Source of the DNA: Pomphorhynchus laevis
Taxonomy: Eukaryota > Acanthocephala > Palaeacanthocephala > Echinorhynchida > Pomphorhynchidae
DNA: 64,000 bases
Reading direction: 5' to 3'
Assembly: GCA_012934845.2 (NCBI GenBank)
Contig: WNNJ02003240.1
Coordinates: 62,001 to 126,000, forward strand
Part shown: positions 34,214-44,834 of the stretch, one piece after another
Layout: each line of letters starts with the position of its first letter
Position numbering within the stretch: position 1 is the stretch's first letter
Notes under the pieces: generated by a model
The model's database searches: none
What the model was told of the DNA's origin: nothing
The model's input: only the letters and a program-made list of their open reading frames with translations
Program-made: the position numbers and the translations under genes

Positions 34214-34905
34214 GATAATTGTCTATCCTAGAAATCACTGATGACATAAGCAATCAATAAATCGATCAGTTGCATCGTAGAAAAATCACGTCGTTTATCC
34301 TTCCTACCAAATGACGATAACTTTCGACATCGTTTTAATTTTTGGCAGAATTTCGGTGTTAACGAATTTAATTGTGTTATCTTATTATGTTATTATCTTT
34401 CATTATTATCTAAGATCATATATGATTATACCATGCTTAGTCATAATAAATTTTATACACACAAGAAAATTTCTTATATAAATATTGACACAGTGTCGTT
34501 CATACACAGTGACCCTTTTTAATATAGTAGTTTGAATATCTCGAAAAAGATCACTATTTTCAAGATATTAGTCAAACTACTTCCTTAAAAAGGGGTCACA
34601 TATGACCGAAACGTTGTAAAATTTATAAAATAAATTTTCTCGAGTGGATAATTTATTATTATACCTAAGCATATGATTAGTTAGCAAACGAATGTAATTT
34701 TAACAGACTTTATATGTATATTAAATTTTACATTTTTAATTATTGTGATATAGATTTTGATCATAATAAAAAGCTAAATCGGCAATTATAATTCATTCCA
34801 AATTATATATGTTAATTGCGATATCATAGCGTATGGATTTTTAGCATATTTAGTTTGGCAATTTAAATCGAGCGTTAAATATTAAATTACAGTTGGTAAG
34901 TCGGT
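34207..34905. repeat. segmental duplication, copy 1 (with ~298 bp extra)
   Basis: The flanks 34207-34313 and 34613-34905 are nearly identical to 36927-37320. The ~298 bp between them is missing from the second copy. Confidence 0.9.
34509..34616 (+). repeat. inverted repeat ending in the PLE hairpin-GAAACG signature
   Basis: GTGACCCTTTTTAATATAGT and its near reverse complement (ending AAAAAGGGGTCAC) form arms of about 40 bp. Inside the right arm GGTCA-CATA-TGACC forms a short stem followed directly by GAAACGTTG, as in the other PLE ends. Confidence 0.65.
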
Positions 34906-35204
34906 AATATATCTTGAATAATGGTATTCACAAAACAGTTCGTGAATATCAATATTTACGATATAATTATAAAAATTTTGATAATTTCGCTCATGATTTA
35001 AAATGTACATATATTTTCAAATAGATATAAACTAAAAATACGATCCCAAAAATGTCACATCCACATTGGATTCAAATCTAAATCATATATCTTAATGATA
35101 CAAGTTAAGCCAAAAAACATTTGCCTCCACGTTTTCAATGTTACTTCATATTGCTTAAGTGTTTTTATAAGTTATTGCTTTGATCAATTTGATTGATAGC
35201 TAAT
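34906..35204. other. AT-rich sequence, nothing recognised
   Basis: No gene or repeat was seen. Confidence 0.4.
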
Positions 35205-35290
35205 TTGGTCGAGGAATAGGGGGCAAAATCTAATAATATAAATTTTATTATAATTACCTCTGGTCTTTATTCTAATACATGATATATTAA
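35205..35290 (+). repeat. AT-rich PLE terminal repeat fragment
   Basis: GGTCGAGGAATAGGGGGCAA and TTATTCTAATACATGATATA match the central part of the family terminal repeat. The GAAAC box is lost. Confidence 0.5.
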
Positions 35291-35344
35291 CTGGTTTAAT
35301 TTGAAATCATAAATCAAATCGCTGATTTAATTTGAATTATTATT

Positions 35345-36195
35345 ATTCTTACAAGGCTTATCGTTTAAATCATTCCACCTGTCACATCATGAATTTCAAG
35401 ATGCTGTCGCAGAACGGTATGAAAGGACTCTAAACTACATATCGGGTATATGCATCTGTGGATCAGAAATGTCTTGCTGTCGTGCGTTATCGTGTCGTAG
35501 GGGTGCCTTGACAATAATTAGGCATAACGAGATACGAGATACACTATCTAGATATTTGTCCACTGCATGTAACTGTGTTGCCTTGGAACCGTGCCTGTCA
35601 GCAGTACCCGAATGCTACAACTTTTTGACCAGTACGACAACTCGCAAACCTGAAGCTCGAGCAGATATTGTGTGCAACGGACCTTTTGGAACTAGGATGG
35701 AGCGAACGTTCATCGACGTTTGTATCTTCAATAATCTTGCACCATCCTATACCATTAAGTCACCATCGGCTGCATTTGAATATCACGAAAGCAGAAAGCG
35801 AGCGAAATACGAAGAACGAATTATTGATATTGAAAATGCATCCTTTTCTCCATTCGTAGTTTCGACCAACGGCGCTATTGGACCGGCATCGTCTGCTTTG
35901 TTGAAGAACTTAGCTATAAAAATAGCAGATAAAAATGAACAGACTATAGTGATGAGATTAGCGTTTTGCGCACATCAATCGGCATATATTTGGCTAAAAT
36001 AATATCAGCTTGCTTAAGAGCATCAAGATCAAAGATCCTGCCCCATTCTGGCAACATTCCAATACGGAGACGGTGATTACATCAAATGAATACTTATTTT
36101 AATTGTGTTTATTTTAAATGGGCCAATTTGCGGGATTCCTTGAATGTAAATTTTGAAATAAATCAGGTATAATAAAAAAATTCTTACAAGGCTTA
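35345..36195 (+). mobile_element. R2-like (zinc motif + REL nuclease) retroelement fragment with 16-bp TSD
   Basis: ATTCTTACAAGGCTTA occurs at 35345-35360 and 36180-36195 and is single-copy sequence in the LINE-E tail. The insert (35361-36179) codes for the C-terminal zinc motif and restriction-like nuclease described in the next entry and ends in ATAATAAAAAAA. The layout fits a 5'-truncated non-LTR retrotransposon insertion into an older LINE-E 3' end. Confidence 0.75.
35365..36002 (+). pseudogene. restriction-like endonuclease domain with CCHC-type motif
   Basis: The segment starts about 100 bp before the first ATG with FQDAVAERYERT. It continues with CICGSEMSCCRALSCRRG (a Cys-rich motif), TIIRHNEIRDTLSRYL, EP at the end of the next strand, then RADIVCNGPF and RTFIDVCIFN. 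R2-type elements show the same order: zinc motif, RH(D/N) helix, EP, (P)D...D, and a Lys/Tyr-rich helix (here ESRKRAKYEERI). That order supports a PD-(D/E)XK nuclease used for target cleavage. The frame is disturbed near the 3' end, so the fragment is a pseudogene. Similar stand-alone domains occur in invertebrate and fish retroelement proteins (from memory, not searched). Confidence 0.65.
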
Positions 36196-36440
36196 GCCAT
36201 AAGGCTATTTTGCCTGATCACAGTTTTTAAAAAATAAAACTAAAAAATAAGAAACAAAGAAAAAGAAGTCAACAAGCAAAAGAAACAAATCATTGCAAAT
36301 ATGTCCATGACTCATTTTTCGTCTTCTTGATTATCCATGTCTTTAATAATTTTTTGAACAAAAAATGATTAAAAATTCAGAAATGATTAAAAATTTGCAG
36401 AAGTTAAATGAAATGTATTTAATTCAATCTAACTGTCAAG
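36196..36440 (-). mobile_element. LINE-E 3' end, copy 1 (interrupted)
   Basis: The minus strand has the same tail as the copies at 43.2 and 43.9 kb: the end of a reverse transcriptase C-terminus (NKLLKTW type) and a 3' UTR ending ATGGCTAAGCCTTGTAAGAA. The last bases were duplicated when the R2-like fragment inserted at 35345-36195. Confidence 0.7.
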
Positions 36441-36926
36441 AAATCAGACGAGTTGAGTGATCGTCATCCAACATTAAAATGACTGAAACGTGAAACGTAG
36501 TTATCGTATCAGTAGCTGATGAGGTCTACCAATACTGAAATATATCGTGCTGCTGTTGGTTTATAAATAGGATAAAACTAACGTGCTGTACTATCAAAAA
36601 ATTCAATTTTTTGATAATTAACTTTGAATTTTTTGACAAAACTGGGCAATATGTTGGTGGTGGCAACAGATGATCGAAGAGCTGCCAATTTCCTCTTGCA
36701 GCGTTTAAGCTGTGCAGTGCAGCGGGGAAATGCAGCGTGCCTGTTAGAGGTCGCTCGAGACGGAAACCTGTCAACTTAACGATACTGAAATATCACAAAC
36801 TATACAATTTTTTTCTGTATTCAATAATAATCTAAATAATTTTATTTGATCTCGTTTCGTTACAAACGATGAGGAAATAAAAATTCACAAAAAAGTAAAG
36901 TAAGTAAAGTAAAAAATAGATCATTA
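36441..36926. other. intergenic sequence with a small GC-richer patch
   Basis: About 36650-36780 is less AT-rich (GCAGCGTTTAAGCTGTGCAG), and the 82-codon minus frame across it has no recognisable domain. Not called. Confidence 0.35.
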
Positions 36927-37320
36927 TGTGATAATTGTCTATCCTAGAAATCACTGATGACATAAGCAATCAATAAATCGATCAGTTGCATCGTAGAAAA
37001 ATCACGTCGTTTATCCTTCCTACCAAACGTTGTAAAATTTATAAAATAAATTTTCTCAAGTGGATAATTTATTATTATACCTAAGCATATGATTAGTTAG
37101 CAAACGAATGTAATTTTAACAGACTTTATGAGTATATTAAATTTTACATTTTTAATTATTGTGATATAGATTTTGATCATAATAAAAAGCTAAATCGGCA
37201 ATTATAATTCATTCCAAATTATATATGTTAATTGCGATATCATAGCGTATGGATTTTTAGCATATTTAGTTTGGCAATTTAAATCGAGCGTTAAATATTA
37301 AATTACAGTTGGTAAGTCGG
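36927..37320. repeat. segmental duplication, copy 2 (shorter)
   Basis: Nearly identical to 34207-34313 joined directly to 34613-34905. The junction reads CCTACCAAACGTTG. The short AAA shared by both break points favours deletion at microhomology in this copy. Confidence 0.9.
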
Positions 37321-39299
37321 ACGATCCCACAATCCCATTTAGTTGAAGCAATGTAAATCCTCTCCGGTAATTGCAGGACTGCCTGTAATATTTCACCGCA
37401 AGGTTCACCACAACACCTACAGACACAATACGTCGAACGTGGGTGACACAATACGATAAAAAATGGATGAAAAAGTCTAACGTTAATCAAATTACGCATG
37501 TTCGATTTTCCGTCGTTCTAAATCGCCATAAATCAGAAGATATTATTGATGGATTCATCGTATGAGATTTATCAATTGCTAATATATTATCTTGCCATGT
37601 AGCAATATGGGCTACAAATGTAGTATTTTCCTCAAGTAATTGTGTTTATTTTATTTGTATTGATCATAGAGGTTCATTTAATATAGAATCTAACGTTGAG
37701 GACGAAACCTTAATAGACATTGTAAAAATTGTTCAAATTACATTAATCACTTTTAAAATATTGACTTCGAACGTGCACACACGCTATTTAATGGAACGTA
37801 CAATGTGAAAGTTTACAAGGGCGAATTAAATTCGAATTGGTTCAAAGATGATAAACAGTTGTTACATAGTGTAAAAACCTGTTCATGTTCAATCCCAAAG
37901 TACCTGTAGGATTTTTAAGACTTCTATTAGCCCATTATTCTCAAATTGACATTCATAGACATACACCATCTGTCAATGGTAATTATCATTACACAAATGT
38001 TGGTTTCTTCTATGATAACGGTATTGATATTCCTATTCATTTATAGCAAAAATTTTCTGTACGATTATATGTTGAAGCTCAGTCGATTCATGCTTCAATA
38101 AAATTAATAATAGCAATCAAAATTAATAATAAATTGACGCATCGACCCATGCCTTAAAGAAGTAGTTGCGTTTTTATCAGTTTTCAAATAATAATTCATC
38201 ATTTTAAGAATAATTGCACTTATTATGCCAATGACTCGAGAATTTCTCGTTCAAGAAGCAAATCTATCAGGATATCGCCAAGACAATTACACGCTCCTAC
38301 ATTGCCAAATATATCATTCATATAATGTCTATATTTCCAGCTACAATTATCCCATCTGTTGCTTTCCATTAATTTTTTTATGATCATAAGGACAACATTA
38401 ATCGGATCCAAATTGGTATAATAATGTATACCTTGAATTATCGAGAAAATTTATTTTGAAAAATAATTTTTGGAGACATCTAAAAATATGGAAATCTGGA
38501 TATTTAGCGATTACATATTATGATTCACCTCTTGTGTTAGTGAATTCACGTTGCTATTTAAACAAATAACATACGATAAAAGATTACTTATGATAAATTA
38601 TTATAAAACAAATATCATGTCATCTGTTAGTAGCATTTTCAAAGACTAATATTTCGGTTCTTAGAAAATATATTTTCTAATCATAAAAAGAACTTAGTAA
38701 CCTATCAAGCAACCACTATATTAAATCGCCTAATTGGATTTCTAACACATTTTTATTCACTTACCGCGTCCTTATGTACTCCTTGAAATTATTTAAAGAT
38801 AGTGTGGGTAAAATGAAACTTTACGAAAACACAAATGAAATATGCACATCTTAATAATAAACATGATTAAGAAACTTTATATAGGTCAATATGTTATATA
38901 TTTTTGAAGACTAAGTGATACCGTCTATTATAAAGGCTGAATATTCGAATATTACATAGAAATAATAACAATTTAATAAATTAATATTCAATTTAACTTT
39001 TTACACTAAAACTAGTCATTTAGTTTCTCATCTATTTTCAAATTAGTCATATATTCTCAAACTAGTCATTTATAATTTGTTTCCTTATTTTAAATTGATA
39101 TACTTATGCAGTTATTTTTACTCATTTTTGATGACTTTGTTCAAATTAATTATGATGCCATAATTCAACTCAAAATGACTGCCTAACTCCGATTTTATTT
39201 GAAAGCAGAAATAATTTCAATTAAATTTGCAAAATGTTAAATGAAGTACTACGAAAAAGAGTGAATACGACCCCTTGTTAATTTGTTTCAACTATAAGG
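37321..39299. other. unassigned sequence with short decayed frames
   Basis: Between about 37560 and 38060 the plus strand has disconnected coding-like runs (for example VPVGFLRLLLAHYSQIDI). They could be an ancient gene relic, but no family is recognised and stops are frequent. The rest is AT-rich. Confidence 0.3.
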
Positions 39300-39533
39300 T
39301 CATATGCACTTGTTTTCAAGTTCATATTCACTTGTTTTACGAGGTTTGATGGGTTTCAAATAGACAGCTTTTCTGTTTTCGATTAAGACTAGCAAAAGAT
39401 AAATAATATGTTTTTCAATTGTGCGAGGTTTTGACTTTCGTAAACCATTAATTGGGGCGATTCTTTTGTAATACAGGAAACCATTAATATATATGTCTAA
39501 ACCTAAAATTGTGTCAGTCCATATTTTTAACAC
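39300..39533 (-). pseudogene. dispersed coding-like repeat, copy 1
   Basis: The minus-strand frame includes LDIYINGFLYYKRIAPINGL and SKPRTIEKHIIYLLL. A clearly related but more broken segment occurs on the minus strand at about 45700-45830. The recurrence suggests a mobile-element protein. Its family is not recognised. Confidence 0.4.
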
Positions 39534-39594
39534 TTAAGTTTTAAAAGTATCAGCGCAATAATCGATACAGTAAACGAGTCAAGTGATATTCAGT

Positions 39595-39700
39595 AAATGA
39601 TCGTAATAGGAATCGAAACCTGATAGCATTAAAGTTCCTCCAAATGACCTTTAATCTTAATTTTAGTACATCGTATATTATCTATATATCAATTCATAAA
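39595..39700 (+). repeat. AT-rich PLE terminal repeat fragment
   Basis: GAATCGAAACCTGATAGCAT and CCTTTAATCTTAATTTTAGT match the family terminal repeat. Confidence 0.6.
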
Positions 39701-39879
39701 AATTAAATTGAAATATTTGTATCTAATTGAATTAATACATATTTTAAACAAGATTACTTTAAAAACAAAACCAAACAGAAAATCGTAAAATATTTAAATC
39801 ATCAACATATCATTAAACCAAAAAATATCATTAAACGTAAATTTAAACTGTTAATTAGAATATTTTTATGGATTAATGT
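39701..39879. other. AT-rich sequence between PLE pieces
   Basis: Resembles the RT-proximal AT-rich part of the AT-rich PLE family (AAAATCGTAAAATATTTAAA). No coding block is readable. Confidence 0.35.
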
Positions 39880-40041
39880 AAAATAATATGCACATGTAAG
39901 AATAAGGTATTACGCCAAATAATCAAATTTCATAAGAGGAATTAATCCATTAACATGTATTTGGCCCCGCTGCTACGCTGGGTCGAGGAATAAGTGCCGC
40001 AACATGATAACATAGCGGTTATCGTGATATATTATCTGGTT
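39880..40041 (+). repeat. AT-rich PLE terminal repeat, cut by LINE-B
   Basis: Contains TTTGGCCCCGCTGCTACGCT, GGGTCGAGGAATAAGTGCCG and CAACATGATAACATAGCGGT. It stops abruptly where the LINE-B reverse transcriptase begins at about 40042. Confidence 0.65.
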
Positions 40042-40226
40042 TAAGGTGCCGCAGCTTGGAAGGGAGGAAACAAGTTGGAGGAAAATAGATGTGCATTAAC
40101 GTGCTTGGGAACAAGACGCTCATGGGGTTTAGAGAAGGTTGGGAGAAGTGAGATTTGACGGAACGAAGATGGTAGTGAGGGGTCGAGAGATTGCTTTTTG
40201 AGGAGAGGATGAACAGTGGCGCATTT

Positions 40227-41110
40227 TTAGTTGGAAGGAAATCTGCGGCTACAGATAGCCAGGTTGAACAATGTGGTTAGGAAGAGTGAGATATATGCGC
40301 AGATATCTTTAAGCAAGTGAGTGGGAATTGGGCCAGATGGAGAGGTTTTATTAGGTAATGACAGCAAAACCAACGAAACTTCATCAGATGGAACGGGAAG
40401 AAGGTGGAATAGCTCTGGGAGAGAAGTATTTAAAGAAAAGCGAGGGTACAAGGGGGCTATGGGTAGTAAGGAAAGTAAACTAGATAGTTTAGTTTGTAGA
40501 TAAGAAAAAAATTCATCAGGACTTATATTACAAGTGTTAGATGATCGTGAAAGAATTGAGTTCAAGATTTTTTAATGAGATTTAGGGTTGGAAGATGACT
40601 CGAGTTGATTTCGCAAAAGAAAGTACGTTTAGTACTTATAAGAATGAGATGTGAACGGCGTAGAGAAAAGTAGGAATCACGGAGATTTGGAGGGAGTGAG
40701 TTGGGAGAACGTTTAAGAAAGCGATTATACACACGAAAGGAGTGACGGAGTCGACGCATAGAAAGACTACAGTCAGAATCAAACCAGGGAGCATGGCGCA
40801 AGCGCTGAGAACGTCGGTCGACTAGGCAGAAGGTTGTTGAGGATCGACGTAAGTTCAGAATCAAACAGAATGCAGAGATCATCGGGAGATAGATAGTTAA
40901 GAGGAAGTTAAAAGAGTGAAGAATTGAGTAAGGCTGTGCAGAGAATAAGGATATCGAAAAGCTTCCAGGGTCGACTTGGTGTGGATAATGGTGGAGGCGG
41001 ATAAGTAGGATGGGGACGAGTAAGAGTAAGAGTGACAAGGAAATGATCGGACAAACCAGGATCAGTAATTGACAAGGAGGTATAATCATTGCAGCAGTTA
41101 GGAACAGCAA
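40227..41110 (-). pseudogene. LINE-B copy 1 linker and RT N-terminal fragments
   Basis: The frame 41110-40562 holds a long basic linker (RRSQRLRHAPWFDSDCSLSM) that precedes the polymerase in L2-like elements. 40565-40227 continues with LPELFHLLPVPSDEVSLVLL and PNKTSPSGPIPTHLLK, the start of the RT domain (pattern SP-GP-PT-LLK). The two frames overlap by four bases. Confidence 0.8.
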
Positions 41111-41172
41111 TTATGTCGATAGTACCGCCGAGTATATGAGTTGGGCTTGTTGAAAGTTATTTATAGTTAAAA

Positions 41173-41952
41173 TCAGAAAAAATGATTAGTTAAAGTGATA
41201 GAGTCAGAGTCAGCCAGGCGATCAAGACGAGTGTTAAAGTCATCGACAACAAAAGAAGGAGTATAAGACAATGAACAGTGAGACATTAGATCTGCAAGGT
41301 CGTTAAAGAAGATACGTGATGTGGCAACTGAACCTGGACGGTATACAATCACAAGTTCCATAGAAAAAGGAGTTGATAATCTGCATATGAGTAATTCGAA
41401 CGAGGTGTAACGGATGTTAATGTTAATTTTACGGAAAGACATCGGGTTACAAGCAATGGCAACGATACCGCCATGGTTAGAAGCAGTAGATGCAATTTGA
41501 CGAGCTGATTTAACTAGATAACAACCAGAGCGACATAGACGACGAATAGCAAGATCGTCGGAGTCAGAGTGCCAGGATTCAATAATGCACAGAATATCGA
41601 TAGATAATTGATCGAATATATCGAGGAGCATATCAGCATTATGAAGAATGGAGCGAGTGTTAAATAGACTAAGACGAAAAGTATGATTTGGAGCGAGATC
41701 GACTAGCGAAGAAGACAAGGAGGAGAGATGGCACGCCATCGAATTTTTGGCCTTGTGTGTACAACGTGAAAATTTTCGTTGATTTGACGTATAGACAAGG
41801 ATGACTTGCATGCAGTTTGTTTCACGTCGATGTTTCACAATGCGAGCTAAATTGAGCTGGGCAATATCAGAAGAAGAGCGGTCAGGAAAGATACGGCTAG
41901 TAGATGAAGTGGTAAGAAGTTTTAAAACGTTGGGAGAGTACAGAAGAGGCAT
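41173..41952 (-). pseudogene. LINE-B copy 1 AP-type endonuclease
   Basis: 259 codons including the end of ORF1-like text and the endonuclease strand LFNTRSILHNADMLLDIF, then IESWHSDSDD (catalytic Glu of the ESW motif), NHGGIVAIACNP and VIVYRPGS. In place of the usual GDFN loop it has VDDFNTRLDRL, a Gly-to-Asp change that probably harms activity. The final SDH region is not in this frame. Confidence 0.85.
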
Positions 41953-42867
41953 GTGAACTATGTCGGAAAACGATTTTTAAGAATGGAGGACTGAGATAAT
42001 TGAGTTTAGTGGATTTGTTTAAATGAATAAAGGATACAGGAGCGATATTATTGAAGAGGAATGGGTTATCATCAGGAATAATGGTTGCTAGGATAGACCT
42101 GAAGGCAGATACATCATCATCGAGGCGAGGTTGTGAAGAAGCAGATTCAGGAAGCTTTAAGTTAGATATAATAATACAGCGTTCGCGCGAAGGAAAACGA
42201 TTTCGTTGAAGTGGTGGACGAACAGAGCTGGTAGGAGTAGAGGCAGACGAGTAGATAGAAGTGGAAATGACAGGGTGCTCGATGGAGATTAAAATTAAGT
42301 TGGAGCATGTAATACAGAAGTGTAGTGTTGAATCGGTTGATCGGAGATGTTACTGGAGATGATTTTGACGGAAGGATGTGAATTATTGAGAGGTGATCCT
42401 GAGGAGGTAGAGTAAGGAGTACGTGAAGCGAAGAAAGAAGGATGATATGTATTTAGATGGGGGAAATATGAAATAGGAGATACGAGATGAACAGATTTAC
42501 CGTTTCCTTGCTAGGATGATGAAGATGAATGAAAGTTTTATTGTAAGTTAAACGAGCAGTGTGTGTAAGAGAAGGTTCAAGAATGGGATTATACTATTCG
42601 AAGTCAAGTGTTGATGTGAGGGAAACGTCAAAAACAGTATCGGACTGAGTAGTCGTATGTGAGATAGATATGGAGAAGCAGGATAGCTGTGAAAGTTTTA
42701 CTGATGCACAAGAACCACATGTAAACGGTTTACTTTGATACACCTAGCATTTAGATATTCTTAATCGAACAAGAGTCCATACGTCACAATCTTTACAATT
42801 GCATCCAACTTACAAACCTATATAACGATAATTGCATTCCGATGCGGAAGATGCGTAGCCTAGTGAG

Positions 42868-42988
42868 CGGAACTGACAGGAAATCTGTAACTGAGATGGA
42901 AAATCTGGAACTGACAGGGAAAATCTGAAACTGACAGGAAAAATAGAACTGACAGCACAAATCTGGAACTGACAGGAAAAATCTGGAA
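42868..42988. repeat. 20-bp minisatellite upstream of LINE-B copy 1, ~6 units
   Basis: On the minus strand the unit is CAGTTCCAGATTTTTCCTGT with 18-20 bp variants. The array lies immediately 5' of the minus-strand LINE-B copy. The LINE-B copy at 48.2 kb has an array with the same CAGTT(C/G)CAGAT core. Confidence 0.85.
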
Positions 42989-43194
42989 TGTAAGTATTAT
43001 ATTATCACCAAGTCAATTTTTTAACAGAAAAACAATTTAAAGCAGACAATTTTTAAAAATATAGGATTGAAGCAAAAAGTGCAGAATAAAGCCATCAAAA
43101 ATTTCAATTATAAAATTCAAGAAACTTCATGTCAATGAAAATATTTTATTAACAATATTTCTGTGCAGTGAATAATGCCAATCACTTTTATATT
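42989..43194. other. AT-rich sequence, nothing recognised
   Basis: No gene or repeat was assigned. Confidence 0.4.
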
Positions 43195-43412
43195 AATTAT
43201 TATTTTTACAAAGCTTAGCTATAAGGTTTTGCCTGATCACAGTTTGAAAAAAAAAGAAAATGAAACTAAAAAATAAGAAAAGAATAAAAAGAAATAAACA
43301 AGCAAAAAAACACAAATCACTGCAAATATGTCCATGAATCGTTTCTCATTTTCTTAATTATGCGTGTCTTTAATAATTTTTTGAACAAATGCAGACTCCG
43401 GGCGGAAGCAAT
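43195..43412 (-). mobile_element. LINE-E 3' end, copy 2
   Basis: Same tail as at 36.2 and 43.9 kb: the minus strand reads from FVQKIIKD-like RT C-terminal text to GCTAAGCTTTGTAAAAATAA. Confidence 0.7.
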
Positions 43413-43414
43413 TT

Positions 43415-43447
43415 ACACGATATCCGCAGAAAATGCGGATATCGTGT
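43415..43447. repeat. 14-bp perfect hairpin at a LINE junction
   Basis: ACACGATATCCGCA (43415-43428), loop GAAAA, then its exact complement. It lies where LINE-B text meets LINE-E text. Confidence 0.85.
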
Positions 43448-43593
43448 TTGCGATGGGCGGGTGCAAAAGCATAGATGACTATGTCATCGGTGTATTTCAT
43501 GATGTTAAAGGAATATGGTTTGGTAAACAGAGAGATCGCCAAGCAGAAGCGATAAAAGCAGGGGACCTATGACTGAATCTTGTGGGACATGCA

Positions 43594-43641
43594 GTTCGTC
43601 CCCTCATGTAAGCGCTGGCACGCTTACATGAGGGGACGAAC
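43594..43641. repeat. 21-bp perfect hairpin, 6-nt loop
   Basis: GTTCGTCCCCTCATGTAAGCG (21 bases, positions 43594-43614), loop CTGGCA, then the exact complement at 43621-43641. The CATGTAAGCG and CTGGCACGC parts echo the LINE-B 3' UTR at 46.15 and 59.13 kb. Confidence 0.9.
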
Positions 43642-43934
43642 GATGGCGGATTTTCAGTGTAAAGGGAAGATACGACTTCAGATGGACGAGTTAAACAAAA
43701 TGATGATGAAAGGAGATATCGATTAGCATATGAATTTAAGTATGGGGGTAGGCAAGGGATCGGCATGTAAGGTTTTGTTGGGCAAGGACATGAGGGCAGA
43801 TGATACCGGCAGGAGACACGAGGAGAAGATAAAAGAGTTCCGGAAAAATGCGGCGAGGCGTGTAAGAGTATGATTGGATGGAGACGGGGTGTGAGAGAGC
43901 AAAGTGGATATTTTGGTCAAGAGAAATAACGAAT

Positions 43935-44250
43935 AATCATTATTATTCTTACAAGGCTTAGCCATAACGCTATTTTGCTTAATCACTGTTTGAAAAATAA
44001 AATAAAATGAAACTAAAAAATAAGATACTAATAAAAAGAAATCAACAAGCAAAAAAAATCACTGCGAATATTTCCATGAATCGTTTCTCGTCTTCTTGAT
44101 GATCCATGTCTTTAATAATTTATTGAACAAATGCAGATTCCGGGCGAAAGCAATTTCCTCAGACAGAGAATTCCACATATTAAGTACCCTCTGCGATAAT
44201 TTTCAGCATTTTGGATAAGGCATTCCGGAATAATCCAAAAACTGTCCGGA
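43935..44250 (-). mobile_element. LINE-E 3' end, copy 3 (longest)
   Basis: The minus strand gives WNSLSEEIAFARNLHLFNKL then LKTWI, the usual last helix of a LINE polymerase (W-SLP-E-...-F---L). A UTR follows, ending ATGGCTAAGCCTTGTAAGAA and an AAT-rich tail. The clade is not determined. Confidence 0.75.
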
Positions 44251-44589
44251 ATTCGGAATAAGTCAAGCGAAAGCCACTGAAAAGCTAAGAAAACATCAAA
44301 TTCCTTGTGAATACACCTTTTTCATTCTCGAAAAAGCCAAAACATTTTAAATTTGCTTTATAAGTAAATATGTTAAAAATATATTTTAAATGATCCATTC
44401 CTTTTTTTATGATCCATTACTATTTTAGGTTAAGAATCATATTTTATCATCGTATTCTACGTTTTAAGAAATACTTATTCAATGCATCTCGAAAATAGAC
44501 TGCTAAAAATGTTTTCCGATTAAAAGTTTAAAAAATGCTTAACTTATTGTTTCTAATTTGAATTTAATTTGAATTTCTAATTTAAATTT
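44251..44589. other. AT-rich sequence, nothing recognised
   Basis: No gene or repeat was assigned. Confidence 0.4.
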
Positions 44590-44834
44590 ACAAGAAACAT
44601 ATTTTTGCATAAGCATTCATGCATACCACATAATAAAAAATATAATACATTAAATAATGAAATTTTAAGAATTGCAACAATATGTAATGATATTGGCTTT
44701 CTTCAAAATCATTTAAATAATTTAATAGATACATATTTTAAACTAGGTTACCATAAAAATAACATCAAGCAGAAAATAGTAAAATATAAGTCAACACAAT
44801 AATATAAAGAATAAATTTAAACTCTGAAGTGACA
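44590..44834 (+). pseudogene. AT-rich PLE RT thumb fragment
   Basis: The plus-strand frame (44605-44802) reads NTLNNEILRIATICNDIGFL, QNHLNNLIDTYFKLGYHKNN and KQKIVKY. This matches the Penelope thumb pattern (LRI--IC---F---L--L---L---GY-K--I) seen in the 6.6-kb element. It directly precedes a terminal repeat of the same family. Confidence 0.7.

Larger units (their letters stand above)
40042..42720 (-). mobile_element. LINE-B copy 1 (L2/CR1-like), 3'-truncated
   Basis: Read on the minus strand: ORF1 remnants (about 42720-41950), endonuclease (41952-41173), linker (41110-40562) and the reverse transcriptase N-terminus (40565-40042). It ends inside the RT fingers where it meets a PLE repeat, so the catalytic palm is missing. 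It has several frame breaks. A monomer array lies just upstream of its 5' end (42868-42988). Confidence 0.85.
43413..43920 (-). mobile_element. LINE-B copy 2, internally rearranged RT fragment
   Basis: The minus strand contains the RT N-terminal text at 43650-43920 and the catalytic box KYTDDIVIYAFAPAHRKHDI at about 43455-43515. The region between motifs A and B is lost. Two perfect palindromes (43415-43447 and 43594-43641) mark the break points. Confidence 0.75.
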
